This document shows, one piece after another, positions 34,504 to 44,425 of a DNA stretch of 64,000 nt (position 1 is the stretch's first letter; every line of letters begins with the position of its first letter). The notes below the pieces were generated by a model, which saw only the letters and a list, made by a program, of their open reading frames with translations, was not told the DNA's origin and did not search any database. The stretch is from Stieleria varia (GTDB lineage: Bacteria; Planctomycetota; Planctomycetia; Pirellulales; Pirellulaceae), in the NCBI RefSeq assembly GCF_038443385.1, contig NZ_CP151726.1, positions 2,728,001 through 2,792,000 of the forward strand, written 5' to 3'. A program made the translations under genes and the position numbers.

Positions 34504-37500
34504 ATGCACCGGTCCACTGGTTTTTTACGCGTGCTCGGCATCTATGCCGGCACCATTTGCGTCGGCGTCACCTCTGCCTTGGCAATGGTTCATGCCGCAG
34601 AGGATCCACCGCTAGGAAAAGCTAACGGGCGTCCGACCATCACCAGTTCACCGCAGATCGATCCTGAAATCCACGCGTTGATGCAATCACGCAAGTTTGC
34701 CGACGCGGTCAAAGCGATCGATCGACAACTTGGACAAGATGCCACGCCGGATCGGGATTACTTGACGTATCTCAAAGCCGTCGTTCAGGATTCTGCAGGG
34801 CAACCCGATGACGCTCTGGAATCCTACAAGGCTCTCGAGCGACTGTTTCCCGACAGCCCCTGGACCAGCCGCGCGAGATTCGGTCGCGCAGGCATCGCCG
34901 CCGCCAGTCGTGACTACGGCAAAGCGGGCGAGATTTATCGCGCCGAAGCTCAGCGGTTGCTTTCTCGTGGACGCAAAGATGAGTTGTCCCAAATCTATTT
35001 GGAGTTCGCCGACCGATATTTCGAAGGCGTGCCGGCCAAAGATCCATCACAGGAAAAACAACCCGACTACAAACAAGCACTGGAGTATTTTCGCGAGGCT
35101 GTCAAACTTGGTCCGTCGCTGGAGTCCCGGCGGATCATCGAGTTTCGCATCGCACGCTGCTTGCAAGAACTCGGGGAGAACGGCGAAGCGATCGCAGCAT
35201 ACCAAGCGTTCCTGAAAGAACATTCCGAACCGGAGTCCACGGTCCAACCCATCCAGTTGGACCTGGTCGCCCCGGTCGAGGCGGACGTCGAAGCCGAAGT
35301 GCGATTTCAACTCGGCTTGACCCAATTGAACTCGCATCAACCCGCCAGCGCACGCCGGACTTGGCAAACCTTTCTGACCAAACAAGCTGACGAGCGGGCG
35401 AACGAAGCGGTCGCGGCGTTCTTGGCCAAAGCACAGTATCGCCTATCGCACACGTACGGATTGCCCTCACCAAACTCGATCGGTGATCTGGAACTTGCGG
35501 TCACTCTCGCCGAAAAATTTCTCGTTCAATATCCCGAGCATCCGTTGGCCGCCAAAGCCGAGTTGGAGATCGCCCAAGGCTACATGCGTCACGGTCGCTA
35601 TCTCAACGCAGTCGAGCGATTGGAAAAGCTGATCGCCAATCCCTCCTACGCTGATTCGGAACACTTGCCTCTCGCCCGTCAAATGCTCGGCAAGTCCTAC
35701 TTGGCACAACGCAAGTTTGATGACGCCATCGCGGCTTGGAAGGCGTTTCTGGAGGAGCATCCCACCGACTCGAATTGGCCGAGCGTTCAGCAGGAAATCA
35801 TCGACACGGAGTTCGCCGCTGCGGCCGACGCCCACGCACGCAAGGACTTTGCCAATGCACGTGAACTCTGGCAAACGTTCTTGAACAAGTACCCGCTGGA
35901 CGCGCGAGCCGCGCAAGTCCTGTACACGTTCGGTGACATGAATCATTCCGAGGCGGCCAGAGAACACGCACAACGCGTCGAGGCGGCCAAAGAACAAGGC
36001 AAGCCGGCGGCGGATCTGTCACTCAACAAAAAGTGTCGGGAGTTGTACGAAGCCGCCATCGCCGATTGGCGTCGCGTGACGAACAAGTACCCGGGTACGG
36101 ATCAAGCTTCCCTGGCAATGCTGAGAATCGGCCAGACCTTGGAACTCCAGCTCGATCGACGCGCCGAAGCCTTGGAGTCGTACAAAAAAGTCACCGGCGA
36201 ACAGGAGAGCAACGCACAACGACGTATCGCTCTGCTGACCAAACCACAGCTTCAAGTTCTGACGCAGCGCAAGTACCGCAGTGATGAAAAGCCGCAGATC
36301 AAACTCACCACGCGAAATTTAAAACAGGTGACGATCAAGGTCTACAAGATCGACATGGCGGACTACTTTCGCAAAATGCACCTCGCCAGTGGCGTCGAAA
36401 AGCTCGACATCGCCTTGATCGATCCCGACGAACAATTCGTTCACACCGTCGACGACTACGAAGATTACAAGCAGGTGGATCGCGAAGTTCTGTTGCCCAT
36501 CGATGGCCCCGGCGTCACCGCCGTGACCGTCAGCAGTGATAAACTGGAGGCCACGACGATGGTCGTGGTCAGCGACCTCGACGTGATCGTCAAGTCATCA
36601 CGCAACGAGCTGTTCTTGTTTGCCGAAAACATGCTGACCGGCAAGCCGGCCGCCGGCGTGAGCGTGCTGGTCAGCGATGGCAGCAGCGTGTTTGCTGAGT
36701 TGCTGACCGACGATGACGGCATCACACGGAGCACGGACAAGAAACTACAGAACATCAAGGACCTGCGTGTCTTTGCCATCCATGACGGGCATGTTGCGTC
36801 AACGGTCACGAATCTCAACGGGTTGGATTTCGCCGTCGGTCTCGCGCCTGCTGGACACCTTTTCTCCGATCGTCCCGTGTATCGACCCGGTGAACTGGTC
36901 AACATCAAAGGCATCGTGCGTTGGGTCGATGGCGACCGTTTCACGTTCAAAAGCGGCACGAAATTCAAGCTCGACGTGTACGACTCACGCGGCCGAGTGC
37001 TCAAGACGGAAGATGTCGCGCTGAATCCCTACGGCACGATTCATACACACTTGATGCTGCCGGCATCCACGCCGGTCGGCGACTGCCGAGTGCATCTGCA
37101 TCGCCCCGAGACGACCGACGGTCCCGCATTGTCGTTTGAATCACGATTCCAAATCCAGACGTACAAGTTGGAGCCGATCGAGTTGAAGCTTGAGACGGAC
37201 AAGAATGTTTATTTCCGTGGCGATGAGATCACTGCCAACATCACGCTGCAGTATTACTACGGCGCTCCCCTGGCCAACGAATCGATTCGATATTCGCTGG
37301 GTGGTGGTGATAATGAAGTACTGACAGGAACGACGGACAAAGATGGCAAGTTGGAAGTCAAACTCTCGACGGATCGTTTCAGCGAAACACAACCCCTGAC
37401 ATTGAACGTCAACTGCCCCGAGCGAAACGTGGGACAAAGTCGTACCGTTTTCTTGGCGACGCGTGGCTTCAGCGTTTCCGTGGAAACCGCCCGCCCGGTG

Positions 37501-40500
37501 TTCATCAACGGCGAAACATTCGACGCCACCGTCCGTGTGGTCGACCCCGCCGGGGAACCGGTGGCAACCAAGGTAAAAATGCAGGTTTTTCGAGTCGTTA
37601 CGTCAAATTTCGGATTGCCTGCTCCACAAAACACAACGACCGGTGCGGCCAGCGGCGAAGAGTTCGTGGAAGAATTTGAGCTGGAAACGGACGACAAAAC
37701 CGGACGCGTGGTCAAGACGCTGACGGCGGGCGAAGGCGGACGCTACATCGTCCGCGCGATCGCGACGGACCAATTCGATAACGAAATCAGCGGCCAATCG
37801 ATTGTCGCGGTCTCAGGGGAAGATGACGACACGCGACTGAGAGTCTTGGCCGATCGTCACAACTACCGCGTCGGCGACACCGCAACGATCCGTGTGCACT
37901 GGCGTGAAGCCCCCGCGTTGGCGCTGATCACGTTCGACGGTGCCTCCGTGCTCGGGCATCGCTTGGTGGACTTGCGCAAAGGCATCAACAAGATCGAGAT
38001 TCCGATCGAGTCCCACTTGGCACCCAATTTCTTTCTCAACGCGGCCGTCATGCAGCGCAATCGGTTTCACCAGGCGCAGAGCGGTTTTGTGGTGGACAAG
38101 AAACTGTCGATCGAACTGACGACGAGCGAGCGTGAGCTGGCTCCCGGCGAAAAGCTGACCGTCGAGCTGGCCGTGACCGACTCCGCCGGCAAACCGACGA
38201 CGGCGGAAATCTCTCTGGCGATGATCCAAGCCAACTTGATGGATCGATTCGGCTCCATGCAGTCATCCATCGTCGACGCATTCCAAGGTCAAATGCGAAC
38301 ACCGCGAGTCCGCCAAGCATCCAGTTGCACGTTCTCGTATCAGACCAGAACGAGGGAAATCAATGAAGCCCTGCTGGTGGAATCACGTCGGCTTCGTGAG
38401 GAGTTGGCGGAGCGGGATGCGTTGATGACCATGGGGAATGTTGACAATGATGGAGACGGGGTATTGGACGATCCCTTCGGATCGATTGATGATCTGTTTG
38501 GCTCTGGTCCTGAGCCCAATGCATCCGCAGCTGCGGTCGCAGGTGACACGATCGTTGGCGATTTTGCGGTTTCTGGTAACGAGCCGTGGGATCGAGCAGA
38601 CAACAATGTTTTCTCAGTCGAGGGTAACATGCCGTTGCCATTTCCAAATGCCTCTGTTTTTAACGACCTCAGCATGTCTCGCATGCATCAATCGTCGCAA
38701 CAGCTCCAGCAAGCGCAATCCGAATATGCCGGTCAGGCAATGCCTCAAATGCAGATGGGGCATCGGTTCGCAACACCTGGCTTGCTAGATCGCACCCGCC
38801 AAGAGATTGAAGCCAAGCGACGTGAAGTTTTTGCTTATGGCATGTTGGATGTCGAGCGATCGAGCGTTTCCGATGCGCCAATGGGACAACAGCAAGCTAA
38901 TGTGTGGTTCAACGGCACATCCAATCAGCAGTTCGACGCATCCTTCCTTTCCAGTCAGATGCTCCAACGCCGCGACTTGACCATCAACGGCTTTACCACG
39001 GCAGGTAAATTGATCGTGCTCAACGGTCGCGGCGTGGATGAAGTGCTGCAATTGACACGAAAAGACGGCCTGCAAGTGATTCCACTGGCGGCAACCGGCG
39101 AGACCGGTTTCTGGGATCCGGCCGACTTGACCGACGAGCAAGGCAAGGCACAAATCGAAATCACCATGCCGACCGACTCCACGGCGTGGCGATTGCAAGC
39201 CGTCGCGGTCAACGTGGATGGATTGACCGGCGAGACAACCGCCGATGTGGTCACGCGAAAGAATCTTTTCGGGCAAATGCGATTGGCCGCCGCATTCACG
39301 GTCGGCGACAAATCGATCGTGCAAGCCGAGGTGCACAGTTCACTCAACGGAGCACGCAGCGTCGATGTCACTCTCAAGACCACGATCGGCTCCACGTCCA
39401 TCGAGCAAACCAAGACCGTTCGGATCGACGGTCCTTCGATCACACCGATCGGTTTCCCCGTGGAGATCCTTGACGGTCAACAGGCCGAGTTCGAATTGCG
39501 GGTCGTCTCGAAAACCGACAACGCAGACGCCAGCCTCTCCGACACCACTCAGCAAACCGTTCCGATCGAACCCTACGGCTTGCCCGTTTACCAGACGGCC
39601 AGCGGCACCGCTTCGCAAAACACGCTGGCATTGATCGACTTGGCGGATATCTCGGGTGCCCAACCGCGTTCCTTGGAATTGCTGATCGGCGGCAACGTCA
39701 ACCGCTCCCTGCTGGATAGCTTGTTGGGCGGCCCCGATCTGCTGCCACTTCGTTGCGCCGCCACCAGCGTATTGAGACGCAGCGCATCGGACGCGATGGG
39801 CGGCGTGGCTCTGTTGGAAATGGTCCGCCGTTCAATAGGTGCCGACTCACCCCAAGCCACTCAGCTCGGCGATGCGATTTCGTCTGCCGTCAGCAACCTG
39901 ATCGCTTCGCAGCGCGACGACGGTGGATGGAACGAGATCACCGTTGGCAACAGCAATCCCGATCCGCTGCTGACCGCCCGCATCATGTGGGCGCTCGCCG
40001 ATGCACGTTCGGCCGGCTTTGCCGTCCCCAACGACGCCTTTGACAAAGGCAAGGCCTATCTGAAGACGGCCTTTACCAAAGAGACTCGTCTGGACCAACA
40101 ATCGATCTTGCTCTCCGCCATGGCGAGATGTGGTTGCGGCGATTTTGCCTTGGCCAATCGATTGCACCGTGAGAGAAACCGACTATCCCCGCTGGGCGTG
40201 ACGCACTTAATGCTGTCCCTGACAGCACTGGGACGCGGAGAGATGGCGCGTGAGTTGATCGATCTGGTCGATACGGCAAAGTTCGACGCACGGCAAAGTC
40301 TGGATCAGTCCGCTCGACGCGATCACACTTCCATCGAGTTGGCTTCGCTGTACCTCCTCGCTCTACAAGAACTGAAGGTACGCCCCGAAACACGTACCCA
40401 GTTGGCGACTTGGTTACTGACCCAACGAGTCGGTTCACGTTGGCCGGTGGAAGACGAAAACGGGCCGGCAATTGCCGCGATGGCGAAACATCATTCGACC

Positions 40501-42990
40501 GACACGCCGCGTGGTGAAACGATCCGACTGAGCGTCTTTGTCAATGGAAACCCACTAGAAACCCTTGAGATCCAGCCCAACGATCCCAGTCGACGCCTGA
40601 GCGTGCCGCGCGAAATGATCCTCGACGAGGGTGAACAGAAAATCGATTTCCGAATCGAAGGCCGTGGCGAGTTCACGTACAGCGCCGTCATGACGGGTTT
40701 CGCAGCGGCGGACAAGGTTGCCAGCAGCACACAAGATTGGCGGATCGATCGACGCTACGAACCGGATCAACTTCGCGTCGACGGTAAACTGGTTCCGCGA
40801 GGTTTCAGTGTGGTGTCCCGAACCAAATCATGGACGCCTAACCCGCTGACTCAATTGACTCAGGGAACTCGCGGACAAGTCACGCTGTCAGCACGCGTGA
40901 ACTACGAAAACGGAAAACCGATTCAAGCGTACCTTGTCCTGGTCGAACCCATTCCGGCCGGTTGCACGATCCTCGATGAATCGATCCGTGGCCGATTCGA
41001 TCGCTATGAGATCCATCCCGGTGCGATCACGTTCTACCTCGGTGAGCACCAATCGCCAGGAGACATCCACTACACCTTGGTCGGCTACCTGCCCGGCGAC
41101 TACCGCGTACCGCCCACGGTGCTGCGAAGCTACTACGATCCCTCGCAAATGGCGGTTGCCGATGCAAAGTCTTTGACTGTGCTGCCGCCCGGAGAAAAAT
41201 CAAGCGATGAGTATCGGTTGACTCCCGATGAGATGTTTCACTTGGGAAAAATCGCTTTCGACAAAGCCGAGTACCAGAAGGCACACGAACACCTCAGTCA
41301 ACTGCTCGCCGACTGGCCGCTGCGTCCCGACTCACACAAAGACACAGTGGTCCATTTGTTCAACGCATCGCAGAAACTGCAAATGCACGCGGACACCGTC
41401 AAGTACTTTGAGGTCCTGAAAGAGCGTTTCCCCGAAGTCGAATTGTCGTTCGAGTCCATTTTGCAAGTCGCCCAGTCGTACCGCGAGATCAGTGAATACG
41501 AACGCAGTTACTTGGTTTACCGCGCGACCGTGCAAGCCAGCTTTGAACGAGAAAACCAAGTTGCCGGATTCCTCAATAAACGTGGCGAGTTCCTTCGCGG
41601 CGTCCAAACCATGGAAGCCCTGCTGCGGGATTACCCTGCTGAGTCCTACGTCGCGACCGCCAACTATTCCTTGGCTCAAGAAGTTTATCGTCGTGCCGAT
41701 ACCGGTTCCGATGACAAACGATTGCAAGACGCCGGCGTCACTCGCGCCGATTTGATCAGCGGTTCGATCCAAATGCTGGATCACTTCCTGACGCGTTGGC
41801 CCAGCGATCCGTCCAGCGACCAAGCCAGCTTTGCATTGACGACCGGTCTGATCGACATGAAACGCTACCAAGCGGCCATCGACCGCGCCGATCGATACTC
41901 GGCAAACTATCCGAATAGCAAACTACTGGATTCGTTCTGGTACATGACAGGCTACTGTCACTTTGAACTGCAGCATCCCGATCAAGCGATCGCGATGTGC
42001 CGCAAAGTGGCCGACGCAGAATTTATCGACCCAGCCACCGGTAGTGCTCGCCAATCGGACAACAAGTGGGAAGCCGTGTACATCATGGGACAGGTCTATC
42101 ACAGCCTGGGCAAAGCTGCCGAAGCGATCGATCAATACGCCAAAGTCAGTGAGCGTTTCGCCGATGCGGCCGAAGCCATCGAGTACTTCAGTCGCAAGTC
42201 CATCGAGTTGCCCGACGTGACCACGTTGGCACCGGCGGACAAGCAAACCGTCGAGCTGAAATTTCGCAATGTGCCCGAGACGCTGGTCAAGGTCTATCGC
42301 ATCGACTTGATGAAGTTCGGCTTGACACAGCGAAACCTCAATCGCATCACCGCGATCAACCTCGCCGGAATCAAGCCTTACCACCAAGAGACCGTTGCCT
42401 TGGGTGATGGCAAAGACTATCGAGACCGAGATACAAAACTTGAGCTGCCCCTCAAAGACGAAGGAGCCTACCTCGTCGTGTGCCGCAGCGAAAACCTTTA
42501 CACTTCCGGCTTGGTCGTCGTCAGTCCGCTCGTCGTGGCCGTCCAAGAAGACACCGTGTCGGGCCGCGTTCGCGTGAGCGTCAAGAACAGATCCACTGAT
42601 GCCTTTGTCAATAAAGTCCACGTCAAAGTCATCGGCTCAGGCAATGATGAGTTCCAGTCCGGCGAAACCGATCTTCGCGGACTGTTCATCGCTGACGGCA
42701 TCATCGGCACCAGCACAGTGATTGCAGTGAGCGAGAACCAAGAGTATGCGTTCTTTCGTGGTGAGTCGGTGTTGCAGCCCTCGCAAAATCAAGACGACCC
42801 GTTCGGCAGCGACGAGCAAATGCAGCGGCAAGAGGCCGTCCCTCAGTCGGCCGCGCCGATGGCGGGCAAAAAAATGCTGCTAGAGAACGTCTTCCGAACC
42901 AACAGCGCCAATCAGTTGGAGAGTCAAATGCAGTTCGATGGCTTGATCGAAAACGACCGCACGGGCGTGAAGAGCAAAGAAGCGTACTAA
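34504..42990 (+). CDS. Giant alpha-2-macroglobulin-type protein with TPR/MG modules at both ends
   Basis: 2828 residues from ATG 34504 (ggag 9 nt upstream), with a signal peptide ending near VHAAEDPP. TPR-like repeats fill about residues 60-590. A macroglobulin-like (MG) segment opens at VTIKVYKIDMADYFR and continues through the MG2 region (GHLFSDRPVYRPGELVNIKG). A Met/Gln/Asp-rich, bait-like insertion is at ~1300-1460. The complement-type helical domain follows. Its thioester position reads PLRCAATS (Cys1751) instead of GCxEQ, so no thioester can form. After the receptor-type beta domains a second TPR block (from YRLTPDEMFHLGKIAFDKAE) and a second MG-like segment (LVKVYRIDLMKFGLTQ) repeat the N-terminal module. 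It is probably periplasmic. Protease trapping is the family precedent; the TPR arms imply a partner. Confidence 0.9.
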   Translation: MHRSTGFLRVLGIYAGTICVGVTSALAMVHAAEDPPLGKANGRPTITSSPQIDPEIHALMQSRKFADAVKAIDRQLGQDATPDRDYLTYLKAVVQDSAGQPDDALESYKALERLFPDSPWTSRARFGRAGIAAASRDYGKAGEIYRAEAQRLLSRGRKDELSQIYLEFADRYFEGVPAKDPSQEKQPDYKQALEYFREAVKLGPSLESRRIIEFRIARCLQELGENGEAIAAYQAFLKEHSEPESTVQPIQLDLVAPVEADVEAEVRFQLGLTQLNSHQPASARRTWQTFLTKQADERANEAVAAFLAKAQYRLSHTYGLPSPNSIGDLELAVTLAEKFLVQYPEHPLAAKAELEIAQGYMRHGRYLNAVERLEKLIANPSYADSEHLPLARQMLGKSYLAQRKFDDAIAAWKAFLEEHPTDSNWPSVQQEIIDTEFAAAADAHARKDFANARELWQTFLNKYPLDARAAQVLYTFGDMNHSEAAREHAQRVEAAKEQGKPAADLSLNKKCRELYEAAIADWRRVTNKYPGTDQASLAMLRIGQTLELQLDRRAEALESYKKVTGEQESNAQRRIALLTKPQLQVLTQRKYRSDEKPQIKLTTRNLKQVTIKVYKIDMADYFRKMHLASGVEKLDIALIDPDEQFVHTVDDYEDYKQVDREVLLPIDGPGVTAVTVSSDKLEATTMVVVSDLDVIVKSSRNELFLFAENMLTGKPAAGVSVLVSDGSSVFAELLTDDDGITRSTDKKLQNIKDLRVFAIHDGHVASTVTNLNGLDFAVGLAPAGHLFSDRPVYRPGELVNIKGIVRWVDGDRFTFKSGTKFKLDVYDSRGRVLKTEDVALNPYGTIHTHLMLPASTPVGDCRVHLHRPETTDGPALSFESRFQIQTYKLEPIELKLETDKNVYFRGDEITANITLQYYYGAPLANESIRYSLGGGDNEVLTGTTDKDGKLEVKLSTDRFSETQPLTLNVNCPERNVGQSRTVFLATRGFSVSVETARPVFINGETFDATVRVVDPAGEPVATKVKMQVFRVVTSNFGLPAPQNTTTGAASGEEFVEEFELETDDKTGRVVKTLTAGEGGRYIVRAIATDQFDNEISGQSIVAVSGEDDDTRLRVLADRHNYRVGDTATIRVHWREAPALALITFDGASVLGHRLVDLRKGINKIEIPIESHLAPNFFLNAAVMQRNRFHQAQSGFVVDKKLSIELTTSERELAPGEKLTVELAVTDSAGKPTTAEISLAMIQANLMDRFGSMQSSIVDAFQGQMRTPRVRQASSCTFSYQTRTREINEALLVESRRLREELAERDALMTMGNVDNDGDGVLDDPFGSIDDLFGSGPEPNASAAAVAGDTIVGDFAVSGNEPWDRADNNVFSVEGNMPLPFPNASVFNDLSMSRMHQSSQQLQQAQSEYAGQAMPQMQMGHRFATPGLLDRTRQEIEAKRREVFAYGMLDVERSSVSDAPMGQQQANVWFNGTSNQQFDASFLSSQMLQRRDLTINGFTTAGKLIVLNGRGVDEVLQLTRKDGLQVIPLAATGETGFWDPADLTDEQGKAQIEITMPTDSTAWRLQAVAVNVDGLTGETTADVVTRKNLFGQMRLAAAFTVGDKSIVQAEVHSSLNGARSVDVTLKTTIGSTSIEQTKTVRIDGPSITPIGFPVEILDGQQAEFELRVVSKTDNADASLSDTTQQTVPIEPYGLPVYQTASGTASQNTLALIDLADISGAQPRSLELLIGGNVNRSLLDSLLGGPDLLPLRCAATSVLRRSASDAMGGVALLEMVRRSIGADSPQATQLGDAISSAVSNLIASQRDDGGWNEITVGNSNPDPLLTARIMWALADARSAGFAVPNDAFDKGKAYLKTAFTKETRLDQQSILLSAMARCGCGDFALANRLHRERNRLSPLGVTHLMLSLTALGRGEMARELIDLVDTAKFDARQSLDQSARRDHTSIELASLYLLALQELKVRPETRTQLATWLLTQRVGSRWPVEDENGPAIAAMAKHHSTDTPRGETIRLSVFVNGNPLETLEIQPNDPSRRLSVPREMILDEGEQKIDFRIEGRGEFTYSAVMTGFAAADKVASSTQDWRIDRRYEPDQLRVDGKLVPRGFSVVSRTKSWTPNPLTQLTQGTRGQVTLSARVNYENGKPIQAYLVLVEPIPAGCTILDESIRGRFDRYEIHPGAITFYLGEHQSPGDIHYTLVGYLPGDYRVPPTVLRSYYDPSQMAVADAKSLTVLPPGEKSSDEYRLTPDEMFHLGKIAFDKAEYQKAHEHLSQLLADWPLRPDSHKDTVVHLFNASQKLQMHADTVKYFEVLKERFPEVELSFESILQVAQSYREISEYERSYLVYRATVQASFERENQVAGFLNKRGEFLRGVQTMEALLRDYPAESYVATANYSLAQEVYRRADTGSDDKRLQDAGVTRADLISGSIQMLDHFLTRWPSDPSSDQASFALTTGLIDMKRYQAAIDRADRYSANYPNSKLLDSFWYMTGYCHFELQHPDQAIAMCRKVADAEFIDPATGSARQSDNKWEAVYIMGQVYHSLGKAAEAIDQYAKVSERFADAAEAIEYFSRKSIELPDVTTLAPADKQTVELKFRNVPETLVKVYRIDLMKFGLTQRNLNRITAINLAGIKPYHQETVALGDGKDYRDRDTKLELPLKDEGAYLVVCRSENLYTSGLVVVSPLVVAVQEDTVSGRVRVSVKNRSTDAFVNKVHVKVIGSGNDEFQSGETDLRGLFIADGIIGTSTVIAVSENQEYAFFRGESVLQPSQNQDDPFGSDEQMQRQEAVPQSAAPMAGKKMLLENVFRTNSANQLESQMQFDGLIENDRTGVKSKEAY

Positions 42991-43023
42991 TCGTCGCCCC
43001 CTTCGCGACTCCCCCCACGTAGC

Positions 43024-43611
43024 CGTTCAGGCGAACACGATTGGGAGGAGGCTTCTGTGCAAGAATGCGTTCGGAATCGGCAATACGCTGGACAGGGCGC
43101 ACTATCGACTTGGAAAGTCGAGCGACAATTGTCGTTCGACTCTCCGAGTCGAAAACGAACACCACCAATCGCCCAAACACAAACCAAACGCCCGAGCCGT
43201 GGCCCGCGTCGTCACCTCCCCCAAGGGAACTTGGGGGAGGTCGAGCGAAGCCGTTCAGGCGAACACGATTGGGAGGAGGCTTCTGTGCAAGAATGCGTTC
43301 GGAATCGGCAATACGCTGGACAGGGCACGCTATCGACTTGGAAAGCCGAGCGACGATTGTCGTTCGACTTTCCAAGTCGAAAACGAACACCACCAATCGC
43401 CCAAACACAAACCAAACGCCCGAGCCGTGGCCCGCGTCGTCACCTCCCCCAAGGGAACTTGGGGGAGGTCGAGCGAAGCCGTTCAGGCGAACACGATTGG
43501 GAGGAGGCTTCTGTGCAAGAATGCGTTCGGAATCGGCAATACGCTGGACAGGGCACGCTATCGACTTTCCAAGTCGAAAACGAACACCACCATACGTCCA
43601 AACACTAACCA
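43024..43611 (+). repeat. 228-bp tandem repeat, about 2.6 copies
   Basis: Unit starts (cgttcaggcgaacacg) are at 43024, 43252 and 43480, an exact 228-bp period. Each unit has a hairpin cgacttggaaagtcg...cgactttccaagtcg. Units 1 and 2 also have a second hairpin cctcccccaagggaacttgg then gggagg. In unit 3 the first hairpin has collapsed to one arm (43561-43576), losing about 32 bp. Long open frames across this array on both strands follow from the repeat and are not genes. Confidence 0.92.
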
Positions 43612-43693
43612 AACGCCCGAGCTGCCCCCCGAAAGGGTGTCTTTCGTCCTTCGTTTCGCCACCCGATCTTTACACAGGCTCCGCCAACGGCGA

Positions 43694-43702
43694 TGCTATA
43701 AG
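43694..43702 (+). promoter_or_regulatory. Possible extended -10 promoter upstream of greA
   Basis: tgctataag matches the TGnTATAAT extended -10 pattern. The nearest -35-like tttaca is 22 bp upstream, which is too far, so recognition would rest on the extended -10. Transcription would start just before the terminator hairpin at 43717. Confidence 0.3.
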
Positions 43703-43716
43703 CCTTGAAAACGCCG

Positions 43717-43764
43717 AAAGCCTTTCCCTCGCGTGTTGAATCCTGGGGAAAGGTTTTCTTTTTT
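43717..43764 (+). terminator. Intrinsic terminator/attenuator-like hairpin before greA
   Basis: Stem aaagcctttccc / gggaaaggtttt (one mismatch), 17-nt loop, then cttttttg. It stands 180 bp upstream of greA and far downstream of the macroglobulin gene. It could end read-through from the left or act as a leader attenuator. Confidence 0.72.
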
Positions 43765-43940
43765 GTTTGCGCCCAGCCCTGCTCGGACCCGCGGAATATG
43801 TGCCGCCATCCCCTCTGACGCAGCGCCGACCGCGAAACCAAGACGTGCGGGGCCAGCTTTGGCAAGTGTTCCGCGTTCTGACCAAATGCCAGCGGCATCC
43901 CACGATGCCAGCGATAGATTGCTCAACCAGGAGATCAGTG

Positions 43941-44423
43941 ATGCTCGATGCCGTTCCCATGACCCGTGCCGGCTACGACAAGATCAAAGCCGATATTGCT
44001 CGGATGGAAAACGAAGAGTTGCCCGCTATCACGGAGAAATTGGCGCTCGCTCGCGAAGAAGGCGACTTGAAAGAGAACGCCGAGTATCACGCACAGCGAG
44101 AAAACCAGGGCGAGCTGATGGCCAGAATCAATCTGCTCAAGGACAAAATCGCACGGGCTCAAATCGTCGACATGTCGGAGTTGCCCCGTGACGAAGTCGT
44201 TTTTGGCTGCACGGTGACAGTGGAAGACCAGGCCGACGGCATGGAGGAAGAGTTCACGTTCGTCGGTGCGGGCGAAGAAGACTACAAGCACGGCAAGATT
44301 TTGGTCACCAGCCCGATCGGTAAGGGCCTTTTGGGCAAGAAGGTCAATGAGATTGCCGAGATCGAAGTCCCATCGGGCTTGATGACTCTGAAGGTCGTCA
44401 AAATCGAATTCCGCGACGAATAA
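43941..44423 (+). CDS. greA: Transcription elongation factor GreA
   Basis: 160 residues from ATG 43941, with aaccaggag upstream. The N-terminal coiled coil ([20 protein letters not shown]) carries the acidic tip loop in [17 protein letters not shown]. The C-terminal FKBP-like domain includes [20 protein letters not shown] and [20 protein letters not shown]. GreA enters the RNA polymerase secondary channel and triggers cleavage of backtracked RNA. A membrane protein gene follows after 2 bp, so co-transcription is almost certain. Confidence 0.96.
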   Translation: MLDAVPMTRAGYDKIKADIARMENEELPAITEKLALAREEGDLKENAEYHAQRENQGELMARINLLKDKIARAQIVDMSELPRDEVVFGCTVTVEDQADGMEEEFTFVGAGEEDYKHGKILVTSPIGKGLLGKKVNEIAEIEVPSGLMTLKVVKIEFRDE

Positions 44424-44425
44424 GA

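Noticed and set aside
42701..43612. 303-codon minus-strand frame across the 228-bp array
   Set aside because: It is open only because the 228-bp unit is a multiple of three with no stop in that frame; the product is an internally repeated, Arg/Pro-rich sequence with no ribosome site.
43041..43739. Plus-strand frames (183-232 codons) across the same array
   Set aside because: Same reason; three frames are open at once and none has a start with a ribosome site.
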